From the NCBI GenBank assembly GCA_021234155.1, contig JAJEKV010000046.1, positions 4,737,665 through 4,801,664 on the forward strand: a stretch of 64,000 nt of DNA, read 5' to 3'. How positions within the stretch are numbered: the first letter of the stretch is position 1; each line of letters opens with the position of its first letter. The position numbers and the translations under genes were made by a program. Source of the DNA: Isoetes taiwanensis. Its lineage: Eukaryota > Streptophyta > Lycopodiopsida > Isoetales > Isoetaceae. Below are positions 24,862 through 35,898 of the stretch, one piece after another. The notes below the pieces were generated by a model. It had not been told where the DNA came from, ran no database searches, and saw nothing but the letters and a program-made list of their open reading frames with translations.

Positions 24862-25274
24862 GCAGGCCGACACACTATTTCAGACTCTGATTTCCATATC
24901 TCAACTAGTTCTAAGTTTTTTATCTACTTACCTACAGGGTTATACTTCCCTGCCAAAAAGTAATTTTTGTTAAACTTATAACTTTTTATTAATACATATA
25001 TAAGCCTTCAATAAAAAAAAAAGAAAATTTCCTTACAAAAAAACTGGGGCCTTGAAATTTGGTCCCTGATCTTTTCTTTCCAGCGAATTTCTGGTAGCTC
25101 TTCCTTGGTGGTGCCTCTTCGCAGGGGAAGGTGAAGTCAAGGGAGATCATCGCAGGGGAAGGTGCAAATCATCCGAACATCAGGTGGAAAGAATGAGTAG
25201 TTTGGGGCCGAAATTTCAAGGCCCCTGTTTTTTCGAATATAGAAACCTCCAAAAATTGGGGAGGTTTCCATTCG

Positions 25275-25700
25275 CCACCGATAGCAAGTAGTACCGTGAG
25301 GGACAAGAATCAGTGAGCTCCCAAGCATTCACCTGGGAATAGAATCAGACTGCTGAAGAATGAGCCTTATGGGCAGTGGCCTAATTACCCACCGAAGCCA
25401 TAACGAAAGCACTCACGTATCACTGCGATCGGCGAACAACCGAACCCTTGGGGCCTTCTTCAACCCCAGGATGTGATAAGTCGACATTGAGGTGACAAAC
25501 GACTCGATTCAATAAGAGCTCTTGGGAGTCTCTGACCTGTTATCCCCAATGTACCTTTTCCATTGAGCGAGAGCCCTTCCGTCACTCCCCCATGGATGTT
25601 TTTCATCTTTCCTTCACGGTACTACTTTGCTATCAGTAGTCGCCGAGAGTATTTAACCTTACAATGTGGTTGATTCACATGGGATTCCACATGCATGCAT
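25275..25700. pseudogene. rearranged plastid 23S rRNA insert (NUPT)
   Basis: Three pieces of plastid-type 23S rRNA are joined. Piece A, sense, about 25275-25410, includes GTAGTACCGTGAGGGA, AGCTCCCAAGCA and GAAGAATGAGCC. Piece B, antisense, about 25431-25580, includes GAACAACCGAACCCTTGGG, CCCCAGGATG, CCTGTTATCCCC and a diverged peptidyl-transferase-region sequence. Piece C, antisense, about 25582-25700, includes CACGGTACTACTT and TGATTCACATGGGATTCCAC. A and C overlap in source sequence and lie in opposite orientation. All pieces are diverged, with many changes of the C-to-T type, and carry internal deletions, so no functional rRNA is encoded. Identification rests on remembered plastid rRNA sequence; mitochondrial origin is less likely. 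Confidence 0.85.
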
Positions 25701-25844
25701 CTCCCATAAAAGAGATACCTAATTCTCCTTTAGGAGCTTCAATTCTAAAATAAAGCTCATTAACTTGAAAGTGGGAGAGGCTCTGGGTTTTTTTTTTTTT
25801 TTTTTGAGGGTATGAATATGTGATATTAATTTATAGAGTAAATG

Positions 25845-28508
25845 TTATACATATATCCCACCTATAGGGATAATAAAGCCAATCTTTGCATCCTGAACTA
25901 ACCAATGACACTTAAAAAACACATAGAATCCTTGGATCTTTCCAATCCTGTCTAGAGCTTTGTTATAGTTGAGCCCATATTTCCGATGATGGGCGAGAGC
26001 CATGAGTGCCACCTCCATGTTAAAAGTATTCTTCATCTTGTCCAAGGAAAATTGTTGTCCCCCCATAGCAATTCCACATCTATGCTTCCATATTGTCCAC
26101 AGCCCTATGTTAAGAAGGGACGCAGAGATAACATCTCCATCAGTAGCCACAAATATTTCTGGCCATTGCAAAACATTGGTGCCAATGAGCGGACACACCC
26201 AATCCCAAAAGATCATAACCTTAGGACAAAAGAATAAGTGAGAGAGGGTTTCTGAGGTATTGTATCCAAGTGGGCATCTGTCACTCAGAAGAGTCCCCTT
26301 TCCATAGAGTCTCTCCATAGTGCTCAATCCTCCTTGTAAAGCTAACCATCTGAAAAACTGCAACCTTCTTGAGCATAGTGAAGTCCATGACCTAGCTAGA
26401 AGTTGTTTTGCCTGTACAACGTCAACTCCTAACCTGTCAGCAGCTTTGAGAGGGGAGTCAGTACAGAGAAGGCGGTAGATCGTGCTGACAACATATTTCT
26501 CTTCCTGCTTACAAGCCCATCTATCACTTGGACCTTCCTGACCTGAAAGATTAGCCAGAGTGCTACATATTTCACGGTAGATCTTCCTATCACCCTCCCC
26601 TGCACCTTGTACCTTTTCTTTAAAGCGAGACCAGGAGAGCCATCGTACACCATCCCAAAGATGTGACACTCTAGTGATACCTGCTGACCTCCATTTAAGA
26701 AAAATGCGGGGGTGTGTGAGAGCAAGAGGGAGGTTATTTCTCATCCATATCTGAGTGTTCCAGAAAATGCTCAACTTTCCAGCCTCCCTCGGAGCTTCCA
26801 TTGGCTTAAAAAGATTTTGTACTTCTACCCAAACCTCTAATAGCTTTCGCATAATTGGTGATGTGCCTGGGGCAATTTTGTAACTATAAAAGAAGGAACC
26901 CACTTCCTCCCTGGGTAAAGATGGTTTACCCTTTAAGGTACAACGTTGAAGCCAATATTTGACAAAGTGCAGAGCTGGAGAGGTAATACCTTGTAATGCT
27001 CTCCACACATATCTCCCTGCGAGTGCTTGAGCTTGACTTTCTAGATCCTTGCACCCCATCCCACCATCCTTTCGATCCATACACAGTACCGACCATGCCA
27101 CCTTACGCATTCCTCCCCCCCATATAAACTTTTTGATGATGGTGTGGATTTGACTATAAATGTATTTAGGAGCAACCATAGCTGAGGAGTAGTATACATG
27201 AGAAGCAGCAAGGATTGCATTGGCCACTGCAATCTTTCCAGCAGTCGCAAGCCCTTTTGCTGACCATAAGTTGACCTTCTTTCTCAGGTTGTCTAGTATA
27301 GGGGTCCAGAGTCCTTTTAGATTATCAGAAAGGACCAGGGGTATACCGAGCAATTTTGTGGCTTCATCCTTAAGAATTCGAAATCCAAAGTCTTTTACCC
27401 TCGGATCAACCTCCGCATCAAAGGGCCAAATAACTGCACATTTTGTCGCATTGAGCTCTATCCCTGATAACTTCCCAAATGCATCTACAATTTCATGGAA
27501 GGCTGCAGAGCTGGAGTCATCATATCTGAGGAAGATGAACGTATCATCTGCATACTGCATAATCGAAAGCTTTTGCGGGGAGTCTGGGAGCTGAAGACCA
27601 GTGAGAGTGCCCTCAGATGTTTTGAACTCAACCATCTTAGTAAGTAAATTTGCTATGATCAAAAACAAATAGGGTGCTAGTGGGCAACCTTGCCTGATGC
27701 CCTTTCTGAGTTCAAATTACTGACGCTGAAGCAAGTTTGTTGAAGCCTAAAGCCATCTCAACAAAGGATGCATCAAAACCCATATGTAGCATAATATCTT
27801 GAAGACCCCTCCAGCGAAGAGTATCATATGCCTTGCGGAAATCCATTTTCAATAAAACACAGTTCTGTTTGGAGAGTTTACACCAATGCAATCCTTCTCT
27901 TGCTGCTATAAAGTTATCCAAAATATGCCTACCTGGTAAGAAAGCTGTTTGCTGATTTCCAATGACTTTATTGAGGATTGGCTTCAGTCGATTGGCAATT
28001 ATCTTCATGATGACCTTGTAAAGCACATTAGTCAGCGCTATAGGTCTCCACTCGTTTAGCTTTTGTGGCCTAGCCACCTTTGGGACCAGAGAGATAAAAC
28101 CTGTGCACAAAGCTGGGTGTAGATATCGAGCCTCCCACAAATAAAGGCCGGACCCAGAAGATCCCAAAATTCCACTAGAAACTCAGGAGGAAAACCATCA
28201 GGGCCAGGAGATTTACCTGAAGCAAGGGAGGAAAGGGTTCTAAAGATTTCATCATCCTCCAGGTGACGCATTAAAGACTTGTTGTCATTCTCAGAGATTT
28301 TGCCCCCCCAAGGAATTTTTGCCATCCAGTTTTGAAGTATGGAGCCATAGTTGGTGGGAAGGGGGTCTTCTTTGAACATGCATTGAAAGCTTTCTTTCAC
28401 ATATGCTCTGATCCCGTCATACGAATCAAGATCATCAATGATAGAAGTGACACTATTTTCTGCTGGCCCCAGCAAGTCTAAAGAAGTGTCTAGAATTCTC
28501 ATGATCAA
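25845..28508 (-). pseudogene. LINE-B reverse transcriptase and zf-RVT region
   Basis: The RT reads through three frames. The first (28508-28056) has LASGKSPGPDGFPPEF. The second (28167-27712) has LTNVLYKVIMKIIANRL, GNQQTAFLPGR and LKMDFRKAYDTLRW. The third, 607 residues long (27668-25845), has the catalytic YADDTFIFL, then HVYYSSAMVAPKY, KVAWSVLCMDRKDGGMG, and a zf-RVT domain with CPLGYNTSETLSHLFFCPK. Frameshifts near 28140 and 27690 inactivate it. The long third frame suggests modest age. Confidence 0.9.
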
Positions 28509-28763
28509 CCTCTGTATACCACTTCGTTTTGGATCTCACAGTGGCCCCCCTGGCCTCTTCCTCTTCGATAGCCTTAGCTCTGCCCTCAAGGTCAGCTTCT
28601 AAAGAATGAAGGGTAACATTAAAAGGGTCTGTTAAAAGATCTTGCTTTGTGAGTCTGAGTTGGTCATATACAGTATTTTTTTATCTTTTAAACTCTCTAG
28701 CCCTATCTCGACCCCAATTTTTAATCCAATCCTTCATTACCCCGACCCACTGAATCCATGCCT

Positions 28764-29630
28764 TCATACTTGGCAACCCATTCTCGGAGGATGGGACACT
28801 AAAAAGGCTCGGAATGCATCACCAAATGCTGACTTCCCTATTAATGAAGTATTAAATTTAAAGGGTACATTACCAGACCGTCTAGTCGTGGGAACATCCT
28901 CGAAGGTGAGCTTTTGCAGAACATGGTCAGACTGGGTGAAAGCCAAATCCCCTTCGACAAAGCATCTGTCTAAGAAGCCCGCTGACTTGTTGGCCAAGTA
29001 GAATCTGTCAAGCAAACAATACACCCGATCATGTCCCTTCTGCTTATTGGACCAAGAGAAGGATGTGTTAGAAGGCGGGATCAGAGCAAAGCCCACGTTG
29101 ACAATTAAGGAGTTCCATGAAGCATTCTCTTCAGCTGACAGGTTCCTGTGGAGTCCGATTTTCTGATCCCAGATATCGGTCATATTTAGATCTCCCCCCA
29201 AGAGCCAATTTTCCACTTCTTGTTGTAGGATCCAAGTCTCAATCTCTTTCCACATTATGGCCCTTTCTGCAGGCTTATTAGAAGTGTAGATGTTGAGGAG
29301 ACCCCACCTACATCCCTGTGTCTCAAAAATCACTGCCTGCCATCTCCCATTTGTGCCCCTGTATTGTACAACATTTTGCCCCCTCCACAATAGAGCCATA
29401 CCCCCCTTTGTGCCTTGAGCTGCACACGTGAACGAGTCATATTGTCCCCCTACCCAAGTTCCCAAAGATCTAGCTTCAAAATCTGGTAACCTATGCTCCT
29501 GGAGGAGAATGACATCAGCTGCCATTGACCTTATTGCCGCTAGTACCCTAGCTCGTTTTAGTGTCCCCTTGATTCCCCTCAAGTTCCATGATATCACTTT
29601 CATTGGTAGTTGTTTCTTTATGTATACCAA
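28764..29630 (-). pseudogene. LINE-B APE-type endonuclease
   Basis: The open frame covers the complete endonuclease: MKVISWNLRGIKG, VILLQEHRLPDFE, WLLGGDLNMTDIW, and a terminal TQSDHVLQ. The natural start is probably the Met before KVISWNL. The frame stops at 28764, before the linker to the RT, so the ORF2 polyprotein is interrupted. Confidence 0.9.
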
Positions 29631-29639
29631 ATCCCCATA

Positions 29640-30123
29640 TCTTCATGCCCATGAATATGGAACCTTCATGCCCTGACTAATACCCCCATACCATGTAGGC
29701 CCGTAAACTTTTATGAGTGTTGGCTCTTCAATTAACTCTTCAATATCTTTGATTGAATAGACCCTTTGATAATCCAGATTTCCATGTTTGTGACTTGTAT
29801 GCTTGTTGATCAAGTTAATGTGACTTGCCATTGTCGTGTTGAGAGAAAATAAATTCATGATGTAGGCAAAAAGAGATATATTTGACTTATACATTCCGCA
29901 TATAGATAGTTGATAGGCTATCAAAAAACAGAGATAACAAGCCTTGGGGGGCTTAACCCACCTAGTTTATATGAGCAGCTTAGCTGCATAATACATAAAA
30001 CCTGCATCCATCATCACTTTCTCTGAAACTAACCCAATCCTTCCGGTTAACCTTGTACTGATGTCTTGCCTACCAAAATGGAACCATTAGCACATCCATG
30101 CTTACAAATACCCGCTGCCCCAT
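29640..30123 (-). other. LINE-B inter-ORF spacer
   Basis: About 480 bp between the end of ORF1 and the endonuclease start. No domain or RNA structure recognised. Confidence 0.5.
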
Positions 30124-32260
30124 TCAAAAACAGAGACAAGAATGACCAACTAACCTCCAAAGTTTGCAAGATCCTGCGACAAAAACTCTTCCTGAAGCTG
30201 AAGCTGGGCCACCCATTAGATCAAAGGTAACCAACCTTTGGTTCCGAAGAAGCTTCTGACCGGATTTCATTCGATCCACAACACCATCATCTTTCTGATT
30301 TTCCACCTCTTCGACCTGGTTCTTTTCCTTTCTTCTTCCTCCCTGCAGGCGTTAATACCATTGTTGTTAGATGGGCTGACTTATTTGGAGATTGTACCAA
30401 ACAATTTGTAGAATCTGCCACATCTAATGGGGCCTCTTCATTGGGCTGTCCCAAGCAGTCCATGACTGTTGCATCAATGTTTAGCTTTGGGTGCTTTGGA
30501 GCAGACCCATCAGGAGTTAAGCCAGCTCGTAAGCCATGAGATTCTACCAGGAATTCATCTATTTCAAGGGAGGATTCTGGAGCAGTCACCACCTCTGGCA
30601 ATTGTTCTAAGTCCCCATCTACAAGCTTGTCCCCAGGAAGCAGATCAATTTCATTATTAACAATGTTTGGAGTAAACCCATCAGTGGCAGCGTTGTCAAT
30701 GTTGCCAATGGTTGGAGGAGCCTTCTTCTCATTGGTGACACAATCATTTGGCTCTATCATATCAGCCAGGCCAACCTTGTGATTGGACAGAGAGCTAAGT
30801 GCTGAATCAGCATGAGAAGCACAAGGCTTTGTTGCCAGCTTGTTAACTATGTCAGCAGCATTGGAGTCCAGCATATGCACCATATCATCACACCTGCTTG
30901 CAGCCAGGTGGATATCCAAATTGGCCATGTTACTCATGTCAGTGCACATGGTTGCAGGCAACTTGCTATTCAGGTCAGCACATTGACTGGTCAAACTTGT
31001 ATGAATGGCAAGGGAGCCTTCCATGTCAGCATTTTGACTAGTCAAAGCAGGGGGTGAGCCTTCCATATCATCTTTTTGATCCTGTGTCTCTGCTGTGTTA
31101 TGGACCAGATCAACCAAATGACCCGTCAGAGCAGCAGAGGATTGAGTAATAGAATCCAGGGGCAGATCCAAAGGCAAATCCAAGATCCTTGACTGATCAA
31201 GGATCTTTGACTGGTCAGAGTTGGTGGCCAGCAGGGGCCCTTCAAGGACCACCTTTTCCTCATGCTTTTCTTGTCCCACCACGTTTTCAACATTGGGGAT
31301 TGGCTGAAAGGGAACATGGCCAATGATTTCTACTGATTGAGAGGGGAGATGGCCAATAATTTGAGCTGGCTCTTTGTGATGTTCCAAACATCCAGCTTTA
31401 GAACTTTCCCCTTTCTCCCAGGACCTGTCAAACCATAAGATTCCCGACCACTAACTGCTAATTTTTGTCTTTGTGCTTGGAATATAGGGAGGTGATACTG
31501 GTCTGTCTCCACTCCCTTCGCCAAACCATCAACTGAGATACCAGAAAAACAGTTGGTCCCTGCATGTAAACGAACCCCGCATGTAGCACATGGAATAGGA
31601 AGCCCAGTAGTTATAACCTGGAAGTTGATATCCTCATTAAAGTAACCAGAAAATTGAATGAACTCGGGGATAGGTTTGAGAAGGTCCATAGAAATGCAGA
31701 TCTTGGGGGGTTCATCCAGTCTACTGTCCATGCATACATATTCCCCAAGTCTAGAAGCAATTAATTTGAACGATTGGACATTCCAATACTCTGGGCTAAG
31801 ATCGGAAAGAGAAATCCAGATTGGATAAAAAAGGGCATCAGGTTTGGAAGCACGGAACTCAGGCCGGTATTTTTGAAGGAAAAATTGCCCCTGAGGAGAA
31901 GAGATGAGTCCCTTTCGAAATAGAATATCCTCTAGTTGTAGCTGCTGTTAGCAGGAAATATATATTGCCCAAAATCTGAACTCTAATCCCTGTTGTAGAC
32001 CTGCATACTCTATCAAGAGTTTTCTTAATTTCAGATCTGCTCGGGTTGCCTCTGGAGATCTTGCCAATAAGACCAAACTTTTCTAAGAAACGAATTCTGT
32101 CAGCAACCACAGCTGTGTGAAGAGATAATTTTCCTTGGGGCCTCATCAACTGTTTATTTTTTATAGAATGAGAGAGATCTGGGCCGGAGGCAGAAACTTG
32201 AGCAAAAGTTCTGCCATCTAGACCCCTTGAGAGATCCTTCTCTAGATCTTGCTGCTCCAT
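30124..32260 (-). pseudogene. LINE-B ORF1, gag-like with CCHC knuckle
   Basis: The start is ATG 32258-32260 (MEQQDLEKDLSRGLDG). An N-terminal part resembles the DUF4283-type region (FLEKFGLIGKISRGNPSRSE). After a frame change near 31900-31860 comes a zinc knuckle CATCGVRLHAGTNC (C-x2-C-x4-H-x4-C) at about nt 31555-31600. A long acidic, Asn- and Leu-rich region follows (31387-30300), then a basic end (RKKGKEPGRRGGK). Such proteins bind LINE RNA and assist target-primed reverse transcription. At least two frame changes are present. Confidence 0.8.
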
Positions 32261-32806
32261 CTAATATAGTTCCAGAAGGAACTCGTCAGCTCCAAGAAAA
32301 TCACATCTGACCACCAAAGAGTGTCTTGGGACGACGAGATAGTCCCCAAAGATGAGATGCCTGATTGCTCTACGAACTTCAAGATTATCTCCCAAAATAA
32401 CCAGGCCACCGAGACACCTAAATTGGTCTTGATGTAGTGCACCGTGATCAAGGATTGTAGCCCAAAGCTCGTCCACTGGACCACTGAGAATCCCCTAGAA
32501 TAGGTGAGTAAGATTTACCAGAACAATCGATCTGAAGATAATATGTGAAGCAACCGGGGAGCTGGTTGTGGAAACAACTGAGGGCTGAGAGCTTGGCGAT
32601 CTGAGAGGAGGAGGAGGTGGCGAATCTAATGGAAGAATGGGAGATCTGGGAGAAGAAAGTGGCAACTCAGGGGGTAGAGGGGGAGATACTGAGTTATCAG
32701 GAGAGCCCAAGAACTCCAGAGAAGGTGACGAGTTTAGTGGTAATGGAGGGGATATGGAGTTTAGAGGAGGGAGAGGATAGTTTAGAAAGGAAAGTGAAGA
32801 GTCCAT
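32261..32806 (-). pseudogene. LINE-B Pro-rich leader plus GxLxGPxxEW domain
   Basis: ATG 32806 opens a Ser/Pro-rich stretch (PPLPLNSSPSLEF, DSPPPPPLRSPSSQP), then a domain with GILSGPVDELWATIL. An in-frame TAG at 32495-32497 falls just before that motif. The frame ends with another TAG at 32261-32263 directly against the ATG of ORF1, in the same frame. So this may once have been the N-terminus of ORF1. The domain is shared with the two small ORFs upstream. Confidence 0.6.
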
Positions 32807-32909
32807 TGCGGAGAAACCATTGGCTAATTAGAGTTTATGGTCTGTATACCTCAAGAAGAACATAGTCTACCAAGGCAGGGTAAAATACTCTGAACTTGGA
32901 AAAACAAGG

Positions 32910-33188
32910 TCAATCAGCCCCTAAGAAGGCAAGTTTCCACTCAAGAGCAGTGGCCTCAGGATCAAAGGATGATGTAGCTAGCTCTTCTTTGTAGAAGAGA
33001 TCAGGAAAAGTGTTCTCATCAACCAAATAAGACCAAAGCTCAAAGATTGAGCCTTCTAGCCAACCACAGAAGATCTCGTGGTCTTTGAAACCAACCACAA
33101 AATATTTGCCTGGATCAAGCAGCAAGTGAGAGCTCTGAGATGTTTGAGAGCTGGAGCAGATTATAGAAAGAGGCAATGGACGGCCCAT
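32910..33188 (-). CDS. LINE-B small ORF 2, unknown domain
   Basis: An intact 92-residue frame starting MGRPLPLSII. It contains CGWLEGSIFELWSYLV followed by FPDLFYKEEL. The core matches small ORF 1 (33476-33796) and the region before ORF1. I know no named family for it. It lies in the 5' part of the element, where plant L1s normally have only an untranslated leader. Confidence 0.6.
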   Translation of the reverse strand: MGRPLPLSIICSSSQTSQSSHLLLDPGKYFVVGFKDHEIFCGWLEGSIFELWSYLVDENTFPDLFYKEELATSSFDPEATALEWKLAFLGAD

Positions 33189-33475
33189 TTTGAGAGGGCC
33201 AAACTGCACTCATTTCGTCAGGACAATAAGCAATAAATTGAAGCACTAGATTCTGTAGACTAGGAGACTAAGAGGGGACGTGAGAACAGAGCATGATTGA
33301 GGCTGACCCTAGAAGGATATTGAGATTTATGCTAGAAAGCTGTTTGCAGAAGCAACTGAATGCTGAAACTAGCAGACCACATGTGCCATGTTATGACAGC
33401 AAAAGAACCCAAGAGGGAGTGTGCCAACGACCCCATCATGAAGAGCCAGAGAGCCGCAGGTCAAAAAGCCCATCT

Positions 33476-33796
33476 TCAGTAGATCTTCACAATGACCTTC
33501 CCATCTGCCCATTCACTGTGCACATGAAATATAGCGGCTGCTGATGCCTCAGTGTCTCCCACGTATTCTCCCAACCAGCTCTCGACTAGAACATGGGGAA
33601 TATCAGGGCTCAAACCAGCTTCTCCGATGTAGAAATGATCAGGAAAAAATCTGTCTTCAACCAAGGCAACCCAAATTTCGGCTATTGGGCCTTCCAGCCA
33701 TCCACACTGGTAGTGATCCCCGTTGATAATAATAGTGAAATATATGCCTTGTCTTTTCCTTTTGGGTTGGAGTTCGATGGGCAAAGGCAAACCCAT
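33476..33796 (-). CDS. LINE-B small ORF 1, unknown domain
   Basis: An intact 106-residue frame starting MGLPLPIELQ, a start closely like that of small ORF 2. The core is CGWLEGPIAEIWVALV, then FFPDHFYIGEA. The two frames differ much in DNA, so the shared residues suggest past selection on protein. Function unknown. Confidence 0.6.
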   Translation of the reverse strand: MGLPLPIELQPKRKRQGIYFTIIINGDHYQCGWLEGPIAEIWVALVEDRFFPDHFYIGEAGLSPDIPHVLVESWLGEYVGDTEASAAAIFHVHSEWADGKVIVKIY

Positions 33797-34012
33797 AAGC
33801 CAGAGATCCAACAAGAAATAGGCAAGCCCTCTACAGGGGCCTGCAGCGAGAGACGAAATTAAGGAAATCGAACTAAGCAGATGGATAATCAGGGCTGGGA
33901 GAAAGGAGCTGTGTTAGAGCAGAGGTAGCTGAAAACGCGAGCACTAGCGCCATGCAAGCCACCTTTCTAAACATTCTGTCGCACACATTCTTCATAGAAT
34001 TTCTATCCGAAT

Positions 34013-34689
34013 ACTCGGAGAGGCTTTTTTACCAATGAACCGATAATTAAAATCATTCCAATTTGATGTATTTATTAGAGCAAGTTGTCGAGCTTCCAAA
34101 TCAAATTAATTTACTTAGTCAGGGATTCAATGCCTCGTTGTGAAAAGTGACCATGCATCATTGTAAAGTTGATAGGTTAATAACCCACTCTAGCCACGTA
34201 CAGTAGTGGGTCCCATCTGCGTGTGTTATAAATTGTCCCATAAGCTATGGCTTTTCGTGGACATTAAAATATCATCCATCTATCTATCTATTTATCCATC
34301 CATCCATCCATCCTTCTTATAAAATTAGGGAGGTTTCAATGATATCAAATTGTGTGCATATATCCAAAAGAAAAATATTCCTGGCTTTCCTATTTTCCTG
34401 TTATCTTCTTATGTTCTTTCATAGCCTTTATTTATTTGAGGATCTTCCTCCCTCTCTTGTGAAAAGGGTATGTATTTTGCTTTCTCTCCTCATCTTGGCA
34501 TTAAAATCTCTCATTCCTATGACAATATCTTTATTTTTCCATTTATTTACTATCTCCTCAAACTGTATAAATTGTTGCATATTAGATTCAGATTGCACAT
34601 AGTCTATTATCAAAACTGCCACAACTTTTTAAAAAGGCCCACAACATCGCATGCTTTGTAAACTATGAAAAGGAATGCATTGATAATGG
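34013..34689. other. RTE-like 3' tail and LINE endonuclease scrap
   Basis: From about 34200 a plus-strand 3' end reads GTCCCATAAGC, then CGTGGACATTAAAAT, and finishes in (ATCT/ATCC)n at 34274-34315. It matches the tail at 44.53-44.59 kb. At 34428-34622 on the minus strand a frame holds IVIGMRDFNAKM, a decayed version of the endonuclease GDFNAK motif. Confidence 0.55.
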
Positions 34690-35898
34690 TTTGATGTCTT
34701 ATGTTGTTAAAATGGCAAAGCACGCAAGAAGGAATGTCTATGATCTTCAAGTTTCATTGCACAATACTTTTGACATCCTAGAGGAATGTTTGACGGTGAT
34801 TGGACGAGTGAGAGTGTCGATGCAGGAGGAAGTGTATCTTCTAGAGAGTATTTCTAAGAAGAAGAGAGAAGAGTCTATAATCCCCAACAGAACTGAATGA
34901 GGAAGAGAAGGCCCAGGACTTTATTGAATGTGAGTGCAGAATTTGTGCAGCAAATGAAATAGAAAATGTGGGGAGTCAGTCAACAGTTATCTCAGCCAAG
35001 GTTATCATAAATGATAAACCTCATGTAGTGCTTATAGATACGGGCAACTCCCATAATTTTGCATTTCTTAGGTTGGCAGTGTTGCTAAAGACTAGGATTC
35101 TTAAGTCTAAGCCGAGATCAGTCAGCATGGCAAGTGGGGTAATCTGCCACACTAAAGGAATGAGAGTCAATTTTGATATAGCTTGAAGTGGAACCAACTT
35201 GAGCATGGCCGCAAAGCCATGGAGATCGGGAAGTATGACCTTATCATAGGCATGGAATTCTTGAAGCCAGCTAAAGCAATAATCGACTATGACAAGCATG
35301 AAATTTTGATTAAAGCTCTAGATGGCAAGTGCGCTGGTCAAAGGTAAGAAAATTGCTTCTATAATGCAGTGCATGTCAATAAAATAGTTACTTAAGTGCA
35401 TCATGAAGGATGACGTTGAGCACATTCTTAAATTGGAGGCCGTTGGCATTGGTAGTAGTGCTAAGAAGAGGGATACTACGTCGGAGCAGTTGCTGAGGCC
35501 AATTGCTAAGTTATTCAAGGAGTTCCATGATATATTTCCAGATGAAATTTGAGAGCTTCTGCCTATGGAGGCGTAGAGTGTGAAATCACTCTTGCACAAT
35601 ATGCAAAGCCGATCAGTAAGGCTCCTATAGAATGAGCACTCCCGAGCTAGCAAAGCTCAAGAAGCAGTTGAAGGAGTTGCTTTAGCTTGAATTTATTCGG
35701 TCTAGTGTGTCACCCTTCAGAGCACATATCCTCTTCGTGAAGAAGAAAGATGGAAGTTTGAGAATGTGTATAGACTATCGTCAACTCAACAAGCAGACAA
35801 TTAAGAACAAGTATGCCTTGCCAAGGGCAGATGACTTGATAAACCAGCTCCAAGGAGCTAAAGACTTCTTCCAGATAGACGTAAGATAGGCTGGGCAT

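Larger units (their letters stand above)
18430..25022 (+). mobile_element. full-length L1-type LINE (LINE-A)
   Basis: The borders are set by the 17-bp duplication (18413-18429, 25023-25039) and an A tract at 25013-25022. Order: 5' leader of about 750 bp, gag-like ORF1, APE-type endonuclease, reverse transcriptase, zf-RVT domain, then an extra Cys-rich stretch and a short 3' UTR. Coding frames are broken at several points, so this copy cannot encode a working RT. The leader holds an open frame (18462-18899) with no recognised domain. Confidence 0.95.
18336..25269. mobile_element. inverted-repeat (foldback/MITE-like) element split by a LINE
   Basis: The outer arms GAAAACCTCCCCAATTTT (18336-18353) and AAAATTGGGGAGGTTTCC (25252-25269) are inverted copies with one mismatch. 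Removing the LINE leaves an element of about 325 bp. It contains further inverted repeats: a hairpin on the left piece (18361-18422), and on the right piece a GGGGCCTTGAAATTT segment near 25046 matched by its complement near 25213. No coding sequence is present. Target-site duplications outside the arms were not clear, so the superfamily is open. It sits about 170 bp upstream of the AFG1-like start codon. Confidence 0.55.
25784..34012 (-). mobile_element. full-length L1-type LINE (LINE-B), about 8.2 kb
   Basis: The 3' end on the minus strand is marked by a poly(A) tract, seen as about 20 T at 25784-25805. The 5' end is placed near 34012. There the 9-bp sequence GGAGAGGCT matches one beside the poly(A) at about 25765-25775, a candidate but imperfectly placed target duplication. 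In transcription order it holds two small ORFs, a gag-like ORF1, a 480-bp spacer, endonuclease, RT and zf-RVT. It belongs to a different lineage from LINE-A: the proteins align only at conserved motifs. Confidence 0.85.

Noticed and set aside
25275-25700. Functional rRNA gene
   Set aside because: The pieces are shuffled, in opposite orientations and internally deleted.
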